The notes: generated by a model from the sequence alone, not told the origin. Positions 50,387 to 64,000 are shown, counted from the stretch's first letter. The stretch: DNA of 64,000 bases from Anoplopoma fimbria (GCF_027596085.1 NC_072458.1:19899851-19963850); one strand, 5' to 3'. A program made the numbers and translations.

Positions 50387-50642
50387 TTTAATTAATATTT
50401 AGCTATACTAAACTGTACACACAAGGTGGTGACATGATGTTGAGAGCTATAGAAGTAAAAACAGAGTCAGGTAAAGAGCTAATGTGAAGGTAGAGACGGT
50501 AAGATTGAGGTGAACATGGAACATAAGAAAGGGAAGTAAAGGAGAAGGATACAAGGGAGTTAAAAAAATATATATGTATGTAAGCAATAAAAAGGAGAAA
50601 GAGGGAAGGAAAGACACCCCAAAAGAGCCAACTAGCTATGAG

Positions 50643-50677
50643 CAAGCTAGCTGGCAGTTAGAAAGCCAGCTAGCTTG
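50643..50677. repeat. Perfect 13-bp hairpin
   Basis: CAAGCTAGCTGGC at 50643-50655 and GCCAGCTAGCTTG at 50665-50677 are perfect reverse complements with a 9-nt loop. Further GCTAGC copies follow to 50725. Confidence 0.85.
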
Positions 50678-51044
50678 TTGGGCTATTGTGGCTGGTTGAA
50701 GCTAACATATTACCAGCTAGCTAGCATGTTTGTGGTTAGCTCCCCAGTTGTAAAGGTAAGTAAGGTCAGGGCCGAGGTCAGGGCCGAGGAAGCTGTATTC
50801 TCTGCAGTGGGATTTTTCTTTCCCTGCAACTGTTGGATATTTTAGTGTCTTGTCATGCCCTACAGTTGGAGGAGAAGCACGGTAAAGGAAGTGTCATCTG
50901 TAATCCAGCCGTGCACTGCAATTCTGGTGCCAGGATTCACCCCATTTTATGCCTGCTGCCAGCTCAGAGCCGGTCGACGGTGTTCTCAGAGCAGCATGCG
51001 AGTTATCCCCTATTTTTGTCTTTTTTTAATTTATGAAGGCCAAA

Positions 51045-51189
<145 letters not shown>

Positions 51190-52675
51190 CAAACCCCCCA
51201 GAAAACTTGATTCATGTTTTATTGACTGTTTCAGCTTCACCACACATTCTTCAACCAGACGACACGTCCAACTGCACTGTTTTATTCTGATTATAGCGGC
51301 GATGCCAGGAGGGCAGAATCAAGATAAATATCAGATCCTACCAACATCTGTCATCCACAACAGCTGGCATGGATGAAGGCCTCTCCTTTTGTCTGGTATG
51401 TGTTGCATCTACACTCGCTAATTGGAGTGATGCACATTGTCAAAGCCTTAATTATAGACATGAAATCCATCGGTTACTTTGATTAAATCTTACATAACCA
51501 GCACCAGGCAAATGCTAAATGACGACACTCACTTCTGTGTTGTTGTGAAAATCACACTGGGTGCTTATATTTGAATATTCTGTACAGCCATGCAATATAA
51601 GGGGGGAAACAAATCAGCAACAGTGTTTGAGAGAGTGACTCGAAGGCTAACAAACTAAACTTAAACCACCTGTTCCAATATTCATATTTATGTTTATGAA
51701 CGGTTTCATTTCCAACTGCAGTAGATGTCAACATGCAATGTTGTGTTGACTGTGGTACAAGCTATGTGACTATCTTTGTGGGTTTTAAAATAGACTTTGC
51801 CCCAAGCTGTTCATTTAATTAGTTTGATCAACAGATATGTAAAAAGTCAAATATGTCTCAAAATAATTCTTATTTGGATTAGGAAACTGCTTTGTACGTA
51901 GCAATACATAATTCAGAGTGGTGTACAGAGTACTATAAGTTTATGCAAGGAAATAAGAGTGTAGGAAAGTTGGAGAAAGGAAGGCATAAATATTGAAAGA
52001 ATGGTGCAGCAGAGAGAAACAAGAAGAGTGGAGGATGGAGGATAGAGAGAAAGAGAGGTGAAGACCAAATGAAAAGATCAGCAGAAATAGAGAAAGAGAG
52101 TCAGGATGAAAGAGACAGAGAGCGAGTAAAAAGGGTGAGGAGGACACAGAAAATGTATGCTATGTGGAGCGAGATAATGAGGCAAGGAAAAGAAAAAGAA
52201 TGGATGAGGAAGAGAAAACATGCTCATGGATCACAGAGAGAATTTTCTTCTTCCTCTCTTTTACTGTTGTTTTTACTGTTTTAGGCAGGAGGACACAGCA
52301 GCTTAAGCACACTAAAAGGACTGTTAATAAGAAAGTGTTTGTTTTTTAATAGAGAGACACAGACAGAGAGAGGAATGGGAGGATGGATAGGTAGAGAAGG
52401 AAGGACTGACTGACAGAGAAAAGAGTTGCTGTATTACTGAGCAATATCATATAACCATTTTCAAATTCTCCTTTAACTTGTAGCCAGAGAGAAATTCAAT
52501 ATTACCTATCTCAACCAGTAAAGTGTGTTACAGGACTTTAATGTGCATCCAGAGGAAACATTCTTATAATAATGTATGAATGTGTGTGTACGAAGCCTGA
52601 AGTAATACAAACCGGATGGTTGTGGTTCAATTCTAAAACATTCCTTTAGGTCAAGAGAAGTGATTTATAAAATAA

Positions 52676-52759
52676 AATATATTATTATTATTATTATTTG
52701 TATTGATGTTATTGTTACAATTGTTATTTATTTGTAGTAATAATAATAATAATAATATT

Positions 52760-52788
<29 letters not shown>
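52676..52788 (+). repeat. ATT/AAT compound microsatellite
   Basis: ATT units at 52681-52698, then an AT-rich spacer, then AAT units at about 52737-52788. The two halves are reverse-complementary. Confidence 0.85.
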
Positions 52789-52791
<3 letters not shown>

Positions 52792-53463
52792 AATATTAAA
52801 TATAAATAGTACAAAATAATAAATAATAAATAAATAATAATACAATATCTATCATAATATCATCATGATTAAGATGTGGAGAAATAATGTAAGATTTATC
52901 AGGGTTTAAGAGATTTCTTTTGATAAATTTGACCAAAGCATTCACATATTTGGTACGGACAAATGAGAATAATTGTGTAAAAATGTTCTTGAGGTTTCTT
53001 CAATTTCGCTTATGTGCTGAGTATTTGCCTTCTCAATGTTTTTAGACAAGTTATCTTGATGTGGGCATGTAAAAAAATCTATACATATATATTGAGCTTT
53101 ACATTTATCCCATAATCCTGTATATTGATTAGACAGATAATCTCCTTCAACCTTCCCAAAACCTTCAAATTCAACACATTTCAAATGTGATTTCCCTTAG
53201 AGTCATCGAGATGAGCCAGGAAGTATTATGAGTGTGGTAGAGGTAAGGTTGCAGTGTTGGGATGATGGTATTGCAGCCCGTGCAGCATCTCTAACCATGC
53301 ATACATATCAGCTCTGAGCCAAGATGGATGGCTTAAACTGTAGATATTATCACAGCTAATGATTCACCTCAAGTGGTCATTACTCGGCTACAATCCGTCT
53401 CCCTCGCTTGGAATTTTTTTTCAGTGGAGTTGGGGAGCTGTGAAGTGAAGTGAGACACCGGAA

Positions 53464-53565
<102 letters not shown>

Positions 53566-54197
53566 CGGTGTCTGCAGTTACGTATGTGCATGTAGTGAAA
53601 GAATGTGAGAACATGAATAAAAAGACTGAATATCCATTCATGTCGGCCACGATCTGGCCAGAATACAAAATTTCTGAGTCCCCTGGCTTTGATAGAAATG
53701 ATGTCATAATGAGTACTGTCGCAGTGGTTAAAGGGCGATATGTATTCACCAAATCAAAAGAGAGAAAAAAATACTGACATTTGTATGATGTGTGAGATAA
53801 AAGGAGACTTTGGAATCGAGATGTATCACCTAATTACCTGGACAAGAGCGGCTCTGAGGTAGATGTTTCTTGACTTTTATGGGACTCCAATTAGGGTTAA
53901 GTATTATTTCTATGTAATCTAACAACGGCTGGGTTTAAAATTAAAAAATAAAAAGCCCATACACACAAAAATGACGTGTGTAAATGCTCATCAGATCATT
54001 TACACTGAGGGAGAACTACTGACCATTTGACAGATACTGCTGATCGGTGCATCCCTAATTTTGTTACTGCAAAAAAGACATGTTTGAGTTCTCTCTACTT
54101 CCAGCCATGAATGTGTTATGAGGCCACAATGAGTAATAAACAGACTTCCCTAATAATTTCATTGTTCCATAGACAATAAGGGTTACTTGTATGTTAC

Positions 54198-54340
54198 CTG
54201 GTTGCAGGGAGGGTGTTGACTCTGGTGAAGAACACAGACGGCTCCACGTCCACATGGACTCCCAAAGACAGCTCCCTGTGGTATCCCTCCACTTTGCCCG
54301 CTCCCCCCGAGTACTTGAAGTTCAGAACTGCTTCCAAAGT
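54198..54340 (-). CDS. trappc9: TRAPPC9 internal exon A (first of four in window)
   Basis: This 143-nt exon reads from ACT at 54340 and encodes about 47 residues, including [12 protein letters not shown] and [15 protein letters not shown]. These match the vertebrate TRAPPC9 segment around [21 protein letters not shown] as I recall it. The acceptor is a pyrimidine tract ending in TTTTGCAG and the donor is CAG|GTAACA. The exon starts in phase 0 and ends with two bases (AG) that join the first C of the next exon to give Ser. TRAPPC9 is the Trs120-type subunit of TRAPPII, a tethering and Rab-activating complex at the Golgi. It was also described as NIBP, which binds NIK and IKK-beta in NF-kB signalling. 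Human loss-of-function alleles cause recessive intellectual disability with microcephaly. The previous exon is beyond 64000 or was not recognised. Confidence 0.95.
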
Positions 54341-55439
54341 CTGCAAAAGGACAAGAGAAGGTTAGAAATGTAGATCCAGCTGGTTTGACAGTGTTATACA
54401 ATAAAGGGCTGATTCAGCCTTGAGTGTGATTAGGGTCAGAGGTCACGGCCAGTATGTTGTTTCCTGCAAAAAAACCATCAGCCAAACTGGTGTGATTTTG
54501 AGATCGATGCATCAAAAGTCATTACGGCGAGATAATGAACACACATCAGCAGAGCCATTGTGCCCTTTAATGAAATGAAAGTGTAGGGGGGATATGATTG
54601 GTGGCTCCAAACAGACAATTTTGAATCAACGTTTCTCATCCTTAAAAAACAGAATGGGAAGAGAGGAGCGGGCCGGTGGTTGGAGGAGGAGGAGGTGGGG
54701 TTTGCTGGCGGTGTTCCACGGTGACTGAAAGAAAGTGGACACGTAGAATAACTCACAGGACCAGCAGCCAAGTGGGCAAAGGATGGGGGGAAATTAAAAG
54801 TGGCAGTTTATGGTGAGAGAGCACAAGCTGACTCAGGAGACGGGGCTGAAGCCGGGCGGAGGGAGCATCCAAGGTCCCGCTGCTCCTCCTATGCGGCCTA
54901 TATCATCTCTCTACATATATTGCTGATGGAGGTGCTGGCTGTGCCTTTCCAGAACAAATTTCACTGATCCTTTGATTATTTTCACTCTTTATCCCCTCTT
55001 GTGGGGGGGGGGGTGCAGAGTGCCAAGTGGAAGGATTCGGAGCCTGCTGGCTAGACGTCTGGCCTATTACAACCCTAATGACAGAAGCACAGCAACACTG
55101 AGCGAAGAGATGGAAACATTAGAGAGGATTATTGTTATTGTAGACCAACCACTTTAATTCTAAAATGTCACTTATCTTGGGACTGGATGGGATATTTTTT
55201 TCCACAGGCTTGGTATATTTTCATGTCAAACTAAATGAAGGTGTTATTGTTCCTTTCCTAGTATATTTGATAATGATACTCTTTCTAGCAGCATGGCTCT
55301 ATGGGTGACACTGTTGGTTGGTCATCTATTTTGTCTTTGTCTCACATAGCCATACATCTCTCAACAGCGCTGTGTCAACCTTAAGAAAGGTCCGGCTCCA
55401 CACATTATCATTCTCAAGCTGTTCTTTTAGTGAAATGTC

Positions 55440-56170
55440 AGCACAACTTTTGGGTGGATTGCAATGGAATTTGGTAAAGACATTCATGGTTCCCAGTGGA
55501 TGAATCCTTATGACTTTAGTGATCATCCTGACTTGTCAGTGTGACAAAATGTTAATTTATGCTGTCAAATATATCAACATCTACTGGATGTATTGTAACA
55601 AAGTTTTGTACAATACATCCAGACGCTGAATCTTACTGACTTTTGTGATCCCCTGGCTTTCCCTCTTGTGCCACCGTGAGGTTTAAATTGGCGGTTTTGC
55701 AAATACATTTTGTACAGACATCCATGTAACACTAAGGTTGAAGTGCTATAACTTAGGTGATCGCCTGACATTTCACCTTGCGGAGGGATAAGGGTACGAA
55801 CAACGAAACTCCATGTCCTCGGTTCACATCTGGCCGAGTCCATGTCACTCTTTATCTCTAGTTAGCTATTCAAAAAGTCATGAAAATGCCTAAAACCCAT
55901 CTAAAATATCTTCATCAGGTCGTATTTTTCCCAATTCTCTGGTTTGTGAGTGAAAACTTGCAAAACTAAAGACATTCACACCATCCCCAGCCATACTTAT
56001 TCTACAAAAGTGAGTAGGTTTACGTGATAAATAAGGTTGGTGAACCTGGTAAACACATGCCTGCTAAACATCAGCATGTTATCAAGTTAGCATTTAGCTC
56101 AAAGCACTATTGTGGGTGAGTACAACCTTCCAGAGCCACTAGCATGGCTGTAGACACAGTAAATGTCCCT
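55440..56170 (+). repeat. ATTGTGGTGAAATTTGG-type repeat, extended or duplicated
   Basis: GTGGATTGCAATGGAATTTG, CATTCATGGTTCCCAGTGGA and TTTAGTGATCATCCTGAC are followed by a second set (CATCCAGACGCTGAATCTTA, TTTTGTGATCCCCTGGC) and then a third near 55715 (ACAGACATCCATGTAACAC). The family 3' portion (CATCAGCATGTTATCAAGTT, AGCATTTAGCTCAAAGCAC) ends it. The central module seems to be repeated. Confidence 0.6.
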
Positions 56171-56828
56171 CATGAACACTTCTCTTTGCCTGTTATGTTG
56201 AAGCTGACTGTATAGTATAGTAGAGGTACTACAGGTTACTAACAAAGTGCTTTCTACAGTAAACACAGTTGACAGAAAGTCATCTGATGGTATAAAGACC
56301 ATGCTTATTTATAAAAGGGGAAGTCTGATGGAGAACTTCATAAAGCACACTTGATGCAAAGGCTGCTAATTAAAATCCTGATATCCTCCCTGAACACCAT
56401 TTTCCCCAACTATCCGTCATCCCAGTGGAGCCAGCCGGCTTTAGAAGTGAAGGAAGAGCAGCAGTTCCACAACGCAGCCAAGAGACAGACACATGCTGCG
56501 CTGGCAACACAATGAAAGGAACAGCAGGTTGATATGAATCTCATTTGAATTGATTGACTGAACTCTCTCAGATTCCTTGAGCAATCAAACGGGTTGGAGG
56601 CCGTTTCCATTAAAGTCTGTTTTGTTTTTTTTCCTCTAACAATGTTTGTTTCACTTGCTCATGTTTGTTGAAGGATATGCTGGTGTTTTATCTTTTAATT
56701 ATTATCAACAAAAGCCCATGAAAAGACAAAAAACAACGAGTGTATCCTTTTAACAATATTATCTGTTTTGCCAAACTCGATATTGCCACAGAACTTTTTT
56801 GTCCGAAACATTATTTAAAAAAACATTG

Positions 56829-56925
56829 TAGATAAGATAAGATATAAATAAGATAATCCCTTATTAGTCCCGCAGCGGGGAAATTTACAGGATTACAGCA
56901 GCAGAGAGGATAGTGCAAACAAGAG
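56829..56925 (+). repeat. AGATAAGATA/CCGCAGCGGGG interspersed repeat fragment
   Basis: GATAAGATAAGATATAAATA leads into AATCCCTTATTAGTCCCGCA, GCGGGGAAATTTACAGGA and TTACAGCAGCAGAG, a recognisable but unnamed fish repeat. Only the first 35 bases or so are echoed, in reverse, at 16455-16485 (TAATAAAGGATTATCTCATC). Confidence 0.55.
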
Positions 56926-59900
56926 ACAATTAACGCATCCAGTGTGTGTATATGTATTTATTCTGATTTAAATATTTTATGAATGGTGAGGATTTCCAAT
57001 ACTGAGGGCATTTTTTGAAAGAAATATGAAAACTCAATTTTCTTTTCCAGCAGTCGAGTCGAGTGCTTTGTGGTCCCGTAGCTGCATGTGTGGTACTAGC
57101 AGCCACAACATGACCCTCTTGAGGAGCAGCGATTGTGTCAGTGACACCAGCAAACAGCGGCCGTGCACCCGAATTCCCTTTTTCCAGTCCGAGGCCGACC
57201 CGGAGCCCCCACCTCTGTACAATCCTCCCGCTCTGCTCTCGGCCCCCCTCGGGACCCTATTTCAATCACACCGGGCTAAAAATAGGCCCCGCTGTAATGA
57301 GCTGACAGAGTTGGGAGCGGGGCCAGCAGCAACACACAGCCTGAGCGTGCACGTGCATTACCTCCACATGCACGAGAAATGACGTGATCGGTGAGAATGC
57401 CAAGATTAAGGTTTGATTAAGCCGTTCACCACCAGTAACCCGACTGCATGAGCTGTTTGAGTTGATGCTTAGCGCCTAGCTAACAAGCAAACAGGAACTA
57501 GATTAAAATAGAAAATTGAAGGACGTGGCATTGGAGTTTATTCTGTCATTTGGATAAATGACGTACTATTGTTGAAACATGACAGCTGGTTTCCCTTTAA
57601 GCTACACTATGTAACCTTTTGGCTACAAGTGACGTTTACAGGTTAACGCGCAATGCTGCTGTTTAGCAATTAGCTAACAATACCGTTAAGTAGCATATTG
57701 AGAAAGTTCGCAAGTTGACTCAGTAATGTCTGCTTTACAACCACAATAAAGTCTATTGAATTGTGCAATATTGCGTTTTACTTTTGGATTCAACTATTCA
57801 TTTATAGGAGGGAGAATTTTATTTTCTTCAAAGGTTGAATAGTCTCGCTGAAAAATATCTAAAGATGTGGAAACTTGAATCGCTACAGGATGTCCGGTTA
57901 AAACTGGACTTGGATCACACACTTTGTCGTTTCCACTTGAACAGTTTCACATTTCACATTATTGCCATGTATTGAAGGTGCGATGTAACCACAGTATGAA
58001 TATGACTCTACTGTACGGCTCCCAGAGCGTATTATCGGCATCTGCTGGAGTCTCCACTGGCCTTTGCTCCATCTTTTAAAGACTCTTCTTATGCAATCTG
58101 CGCTCAGAGCTAACAATCACAGACTCGACACGGATAGCAGACTCGCAGCGTTAGACCGGCTTTTACCTTAAATGCCTTCACTCGATATTTCTTTGCGGTG
58201 TCACAACAAAGCCTCCGAGGACTATCCATCATACCCATCCATACAAATGATGCAGCATTTGTTTTGACAATAGAGGTGATTTCAGAACGTCAAACACGCA
58301 GTTTTTCTCTCTCTCGCACATGACGGGCGAACAATAAGCACAGAGAGAAAGAGAAGAGGGAAGATTGAGCTTTTTTTTTTTTTTAAATGCTTTGGCGCTG
58401 AGATAAAGATCCTGACACGTCTCGCTGAGGAGATTATGGCGTGGACACAAACGCCTCCTGAAAGCATCCCATTGACGGGGGGGTTTAGTAACTATCCTTT
58501 GTCTTCACTTGGGGCGATGACTTGCTAAGGTGTTTCCAAACTATTTGGCGTATCACTTTAAAGCTGTCATACTGAGAATTATATGAGATACATATCAATT
58601 TAAATCAGTGCATAATAGAGAGGCAGCTCCTTGAAAGATAAGCTAAGCACAACGACTGGGAGGATTTAGGTAACGTCCACCTGAGGGACAGGAATACCCA
58701 ATTATGCGTTATCTACCCCATGAAGCATCTGCAGAGTCTTTTTTTAGTGTGCATTGAAAGCTACCCAGGAGGGATTGGGATAAAACCACGTCTTAGATTC
58801 AAATCAGGGCCATTGGCGCATTTGGAAAACACCACAGAGCAACTATTGTCTTCATTCTACCCCAAATAGTGATCTTTATGTACTACTTATTCCCAGTGTA
58901 GGGATACTACATCCTGACTGGATGGTGGGTGTATTGACCTCTCCAAGGGCGCTCAGAAGGGGACTCATCGCGATAAGCATAGTTAATGCTTCCTGAGACA
59001 GTCCGTACTTCATGTTTTTGATAAATTTTGTCCAAAGCACTGTATTTTTTAGCCCCATTTTATTATTTAATCTCCTAGGACACACACCTGGATATCCCTA
59101 TACAAATACTTAGTGGTTAATGTAGCTTTTAATGAAGACAAACAAATGCTTCTATTGAGTCAGGAAGCTAACACACAGCTAATGGAAATAATAATAATTG
59201 CAAAGACACACACAAAAAAAATAAAAAATAAAATTCCCCACGCCACTTCCACAGACTCAGCAAAAGCCACAGTAAAAGGCACTGGTGTGAAACACTATTA
59301 TCTTCCTGCAGACAGCCAAATTGGAAATGGAGTAAAGCCGCCGTTTATGGGTGACAACACTTACAACATAAATTCATCTGTCTGTTTTAAGAAAACATTT
59401 TTTTTTTTTCCACCTTAATTCGGAAAGAAATGTGGTGAATTACAGGTTCAACTAGCAACACATTCTCTCTTTTTTTTTTTTATTATCCAGCCATGGATCC
59501 CAGGTGTGTTTTTTAATTGTATTTTCAAGAGGTTTTCCCTCATATATCTGGGACAGGTGGTTGATCGGTGGGTAGACAGAAGGTCCCAGTGTACTCTGAT
59601 GATGTGCTGGAATGGAAGTCTGTGTACCTAATTGTCCTTAACATGAAGCTTGACCCCTGCTTAGGTTGCATCTGCCTAGTGGCAGCAAAGTGAGCCATCA
59701 GCCAGGGGAGCTGCTAAGGCGGCCTCGGCTTCCGCGGGGGAAACTGAGGAGTGACTCGAGGGCATTCGGATGCAGCATGTCCATTAGGAGTGCTGCTGGG
59801 ACTGATTCTAGTGTGTACGACCGGCTGTCAATCACTGAGTCCAATCAATTGGGCAACCCAAGGGTCCGCACACGTTGGGAAGTTAAACAGCATCCTGAAG

Positions 59901-60475
59901 ATAGCTTTACATCTCGCTGAGGAAGTGAAATACGAATGAAGTATTGAGTGGGAGTAGATCTGTCTTCCGTCTCCACAGATAAATGGCAGAAACTGCAATA
60001 CAACGCTTATTTCTGTACACCTGTTCATTACTGGAGTCTGGTTATGAAATGGTTTGAATCTGTTGCAACACGCCTGCAACAAAATGAAGAAAACGAGTCC
60101 ACTGCAATGCCTTTTTATACGAAGTTTCTCGAAGTCTGAGATAAACCTTCTTTAAGCTCCGTCTGTCTGTAGCGTCTGAGCGGCACTCCCATAATGTTTG
60201 TTGCCTTGTGAAAGCTTGGCATCAACTTTCTGCTATGTGCTCATTGCCGATTGATGATTGATGAGCGAAGAGGGCAGGAGGGCTGATGAGAGCGAATATG
60301 TTCTGTATCCGTCCCACGGCGTAATGAGTTAGCAATAATCGCTGGATGATGAGGAGCGAGGGGCGCTGTGTGTTGATGTGACAGCTGATGCGGCTGAGAG
60401 CATCTAAAAACTGCTCGGTAACAACCAGGCTGCATGCAGACCAAAATAGCTGACACTTCTGACAGGGAAAAGGGA

Positions 60476-60477
<2 letters not shown>

Positions 60478-60518
<41 letters not shown>

Positions 60519-60520
60519 TT
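60478..60520 (+). repeat. TTA microsatellite
   Basis: About 13 TTA units. Confidence 0.93.
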
Positions 60521-63500
60521 AAGGGAGAGGACCCAGTGAAGCGTACACGTTTGCATAGTATGGTATAAAATCACCCCAAAACCAAAAGCCTATCTGTGGG
60601 AGCCCCGAGCAGGTCCTCTTAATGATGGTCCTGACATTTCTGCCCACAGCGTTTAGAATGTCACGCTCTGCACCCACTCACAGTTAGGGTCTGCCTATGA
60701 TGTGGCAATTAGAATGGGAGACATTTTAAAGAGTGGGTGAGCAGACCTGCCCGGCTATGAGGACACTGTGACGAACAGGGGATATGGGATGTCAAGCTCA
60801 AATTATTACAGGAGGTGGAGGGTAGTGAGAATATTCCCAAGAAATGTGAAGAGCGCCGCACGGCAGAAACTCCCTCCAGCAGCAGCAGCAGGCAGGTAAT
60901 CTGACTGTCAGTGTGGAACGCAATGTGAGGCCGCAGTGATGTTACTAATGGTGTATCCAAAGGGGGAAGAAATATTAAGCTTGAATTAAAATATCTTAAA
61001 GTCAGCTTCACCTGTTCCTGAAATGATGAAATGGTACAGGCTGATTGTTTATATATATATTTATACTGCATTTAAACGTCCATGGTGTCTCATTTCAATT
61101 CCACAAATGCAAGCGGGACATGTTTCACCATCTTTGTAGTTTTCAGTTTCCAGTCTTATTTTGGCAGAAAGCCAATCATTTTTTTTTTAATTTTTTTTTT
61201 AGTTTCAGGCATTAAAATAGCATTTGAAAAGATGACAAAATGGCACAAGGTATAAACTATTAGAGAATGAAATCTAAAGAGGCAGAAATTAGTGCCAGTC
61301 ACAGATTTTGCCAACAGGGACACGTGTTTTTAATTTGAAACATCTCAAAGCAGTGAGTCAAATGAGCAGTGTGTGAATTGCAGCGTGCAATCTGTGCCAT
61401 TTCACATCTTACAGACGTAAAATATGGCATTCATTGTTCCATGTGTGACAGGAGATTAAAATCTAATTTGACTGCGAGATAGAAGAAATTCCTTGAAGAG
61501 AGTAATTCCTGATGATTGACCTACAAATATAACATGTAGCACTCCCTCCACTGATATAATCAAAAGACAAACACATTTTCTAAGGAGGACTGTTATAAAT
61601 CCTTATTTTCCTATTATTTCTCCTGCTTTTTTTCAGTTTCACTTGATTGCTTATTAGTAAACAAATGGGACACACCGTTTCATGAAAAATCAAAAGCCAA
61701 TTAGAATTTTCTCTCCCTGAAACCCTTCAGGACTGCTGTTCCCACAAATCCATTCTCAATCCTCATCCAACAACATCAGGTTACCAGGGAAACAGCTGCG
61801 TTCGGCTTGTGCAAATATTTAAAGCCAAAGCTCCCTGGTTGGTTACAACACCAGGGTCAACAAAGCCCTCAACATCATGGCCTCCATGTGCAACCTCTGC
61901 ATACACTTTCAACTAGAAATGGTAATGAAGAATACTCACTTAATGAATTCAAAATAACAATTTGATAGATCAAAAATATCTTAAACAACAATATGCAGCA
62001 AAATTCACATTATTTGAGTATCCACAGACATAACATTAGTTATACAGAGATAGATAACAGCCTGATCCAATTCAAATACGTACACCAGTTGATCAAACAC
62101 TGCCTATTCTTAAAGGGGTACGCGATAAACGTAGTAATGCACTTCTATAAAGTAGGGGCAATAATAAAAATTGGTATAAAATGAATGGTCAACATCAAAG
62201 CAACAGAGACTGAGATGTCTTGACTTTATAAGATCCACATCTCATTCGTTTTACAGACTTAGGATGGCTCCTCCAGAGCCACAAAATACTAAAAACCATG
62301 TGCTGAAGTGCCCCTTTATTGCTGCGTATTATTGCACAAAGAAGCAGAGCAGCACTAAAACATACATTTCAATGAATACAACCACATTAACAGCAGACAT
62401 GAAGGAGCAAAGTGAACAGAGACATTTTGGGCTCATCACCTCTACTTTAGGTTAGTGCTGTTCGGAGTTAAAAAAAAGGAAAACAACACGCAGATAAAGA
62501 GATATTCTTTCAAAATCATGTCCAAGCATTCCTGCCACAACAGATCCATACTTTCTCTATCTAATGGTATTAAACATAACTCAACAGACTACCTTAAGAG
62601 TGTGTAGGTTATTTGGCAAACAAACACAGCAAAAGGAGTCTTTAGTCTTTCTTTTACGTATTCTGCATTGTAATGGCAGCAATCAGTTAAGAAGCACATA
62701 AAAACAACTGCCCTTAAGTAAAGCTCCGTACAACAAAAGGGAAAATATGGTGAAGCTTAAATTATTGTCTCACCTCTTTTTTTAGTTTTGACAAAGCAGA
62801 ACTTTATCATTCTGATGTTATCAATGCAAAAGAAATTCAAATGCGATAAAACAATATTCGCGGTCGCATCAAACTGAATAAGGTAATTTAGCAAACCAAA
62901 CTTTATCTAAAAAATAACATATCCTTCAAGGATACTCACAGAAACATTACTCAGACTAAAATAAAATAAAAATCAAACAAACGCATTTAAGGATACCTTC
63001 AATATGGGTCATTTTTCATAGTCTTTTTTTCCCAATAAGCACATCTGTCACTAAGCAAGAATACTTCCACCAGGTCTGATCACAATGTCTGACTGGGGAA
63101 ATATAAGATAGAAAGATGGCACCACTCAATGGCACTGTAGCGAAAAGACAACAATCTTAATTGTGACTAATCGTTTCCGAATGAAATGTATTCGCCGTAG
63201 CGTTTCTCTTAACAAAAACTAGTAAAAAAGCATCACCTGCCGTAGACTAGCTGAGTTTTGTTTTAATGAAAAGCTTGTCAGAGATTCAAATTCATCAAAT
63301 CCAAATGTGCAAATACAGTGAATGTGTTCAAAGTGTTTGGTTGTTGAGACGGTAACACAGAATGGAAACCCAGGTGCCTGCGAACTCTCATAATAAAAGA
63401 ACCATTTCATCCACAGTGATTTGATTTCTTTTCTGAGTGTTAACTAATTCACTTACACGTGGTTAAATCTGATTACACGTTGTGAGTCATGAAGGGGAAG

Positions 63501-63564
63501 GCAAGTGGATGAACACAGGCACTACATTTTATCATAAAGGAGAGTGGCATCTGTCCGAGATGAA

Positions 63565-63565
<1 letters not shown>

Positions 63566-63611
<46 letters not shown>
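63566..63611 (+). repeat. AC microsatellite
   Basis: About 23 AC units. Confidence 0.97.
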
Positions 63612-63939
63612 GTGGGTTTCTCCGTTCATGTTCACGATCGGAGGCAAACAGAGGACCTGCAGGTGCCTCACACATGAAAAACTGCTGCTCCTTTATGTAA
63701 CCCTGTGGTCCTGTGCAGGTGTCACACCATTTACCAGCTGGAGCGACAACAGGGACTAGCCGCACACACCACCCTTTGGCCCACACTGCTGTTCTTAAAA
63801 GTATATCAACGGCCAGTCAACCATGGAGTCAAAGATGGGACTAGCAGAGCTGAGAGCTGGAAGCTCTGAAGCCTGGAAAAAAATGAAAAATTGCATGACA
63901 ATGCATGAGCAGACACTCACGCAAACAAACCACCCTTTA

Positions 63940-63964
63940 TTATATATATATATATATATATATA
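63940..63964 (+). repeat. AT microsatellite at window edge
   Basis: About 12 TA units followed by an A-rich stretch. Confidence 0.9.
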
Positions 63965-64000
63965 AAAAATAAAAAAAAATGTTCTCTCATTATCTCCCTA

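Larger units (their letters stand above)
54341..64000 (-). other. trappc9: TRAPPC9 intron upstream of exon A (partial)
   Basis: At least 9.7 kb upstream of exon A shows no recognisable TRAPPC9 exon. It contains two adjacent segments of a dispersed repeat (55440-56170), a repeat fragment at 56829-56925, a TTA tract (60478-60520), a CA tract (63566-63611) and an AT tract at the edge. A short GC-rich stretch at 57040-57380 has an open frame of 118 codons on the plus strand, but it has no recognisable protein features. Confidence 0.75.

Noticed and set aside
57026..57382. 118-codon plus-strand open frame in a GC-rich stretch
   Set aside because: The composition makes it notable, but there is no recognisable motif and no splice signals supporting an exon.

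Overview
This window is vertebrate nuclear DNA, most likely from a percomorph teleost fish. It is AT-rich and dominated by non-coding sequence. It carries many long CA/GT, AT and GAA microsatellites, a tRNA-derived SINE with a 3' tail widely seen in fish genomes, and several interspersed repeats that look like common teleost families. There are no prokaryotic operons, CRISPR arrays or compact gene clusters. Almost every open reading frame above 60 codons is intronic chance sequence or a translated microsatellite.

The only gene I can support is TRAPPC9 (NIBP, the metazoan counterpart of yeast Trs120), on the minus strand. Four consecutive internal exons near the 3' end of its coding region are present, at 54340-54198, 45230-45120, 28686-28533 and 22302-22212. 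Their reading phases join exactly, and the joined peptide follows the vertebrate C-terminal TRAPPC9 sequence as I remember it. The introns are about 9.0, 16.4 and 6.2 kb. The upstream intron continues past 64000 and the downstream intron continues past base 1, so the earlier exons and the final roughly 130 codons lie outside the window.

The most notable feature is the intron between the third and fourth exons. It has no usable GT-AG ends. It begins ATATCCTT and ends in AC, with TCCTTAAC just upstream, which is the signature of a minor-spliceosome (U12-type, AT-AC) intron. A 172-nt purine-only GAA tract lies in the preceding intron.

Layout on the plus-strand scale: 1-22 kb is the downstream intron, with a possible LTR-retroelement relic near 4 kb, two copies of a repeat carrying a CTCF-like motif, SINEs and a fold-back near 18 kb. 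22-28.5 kb is the U12 intron. 28.7-45.1 kb is a large intron holding the GAA tract, a 578-bp TTAA-flanked MITE and a third CTCF-motif repeat. 45.2-54.2 kb is an intron with two diverged copies of one repeat, polypurine stretches, a perfect hairpin and long CA and TG tracts. 54.3-64 kb is the upstream intron. Repeat-family statements are from memory of teleost sequence and have not been searched against a database.
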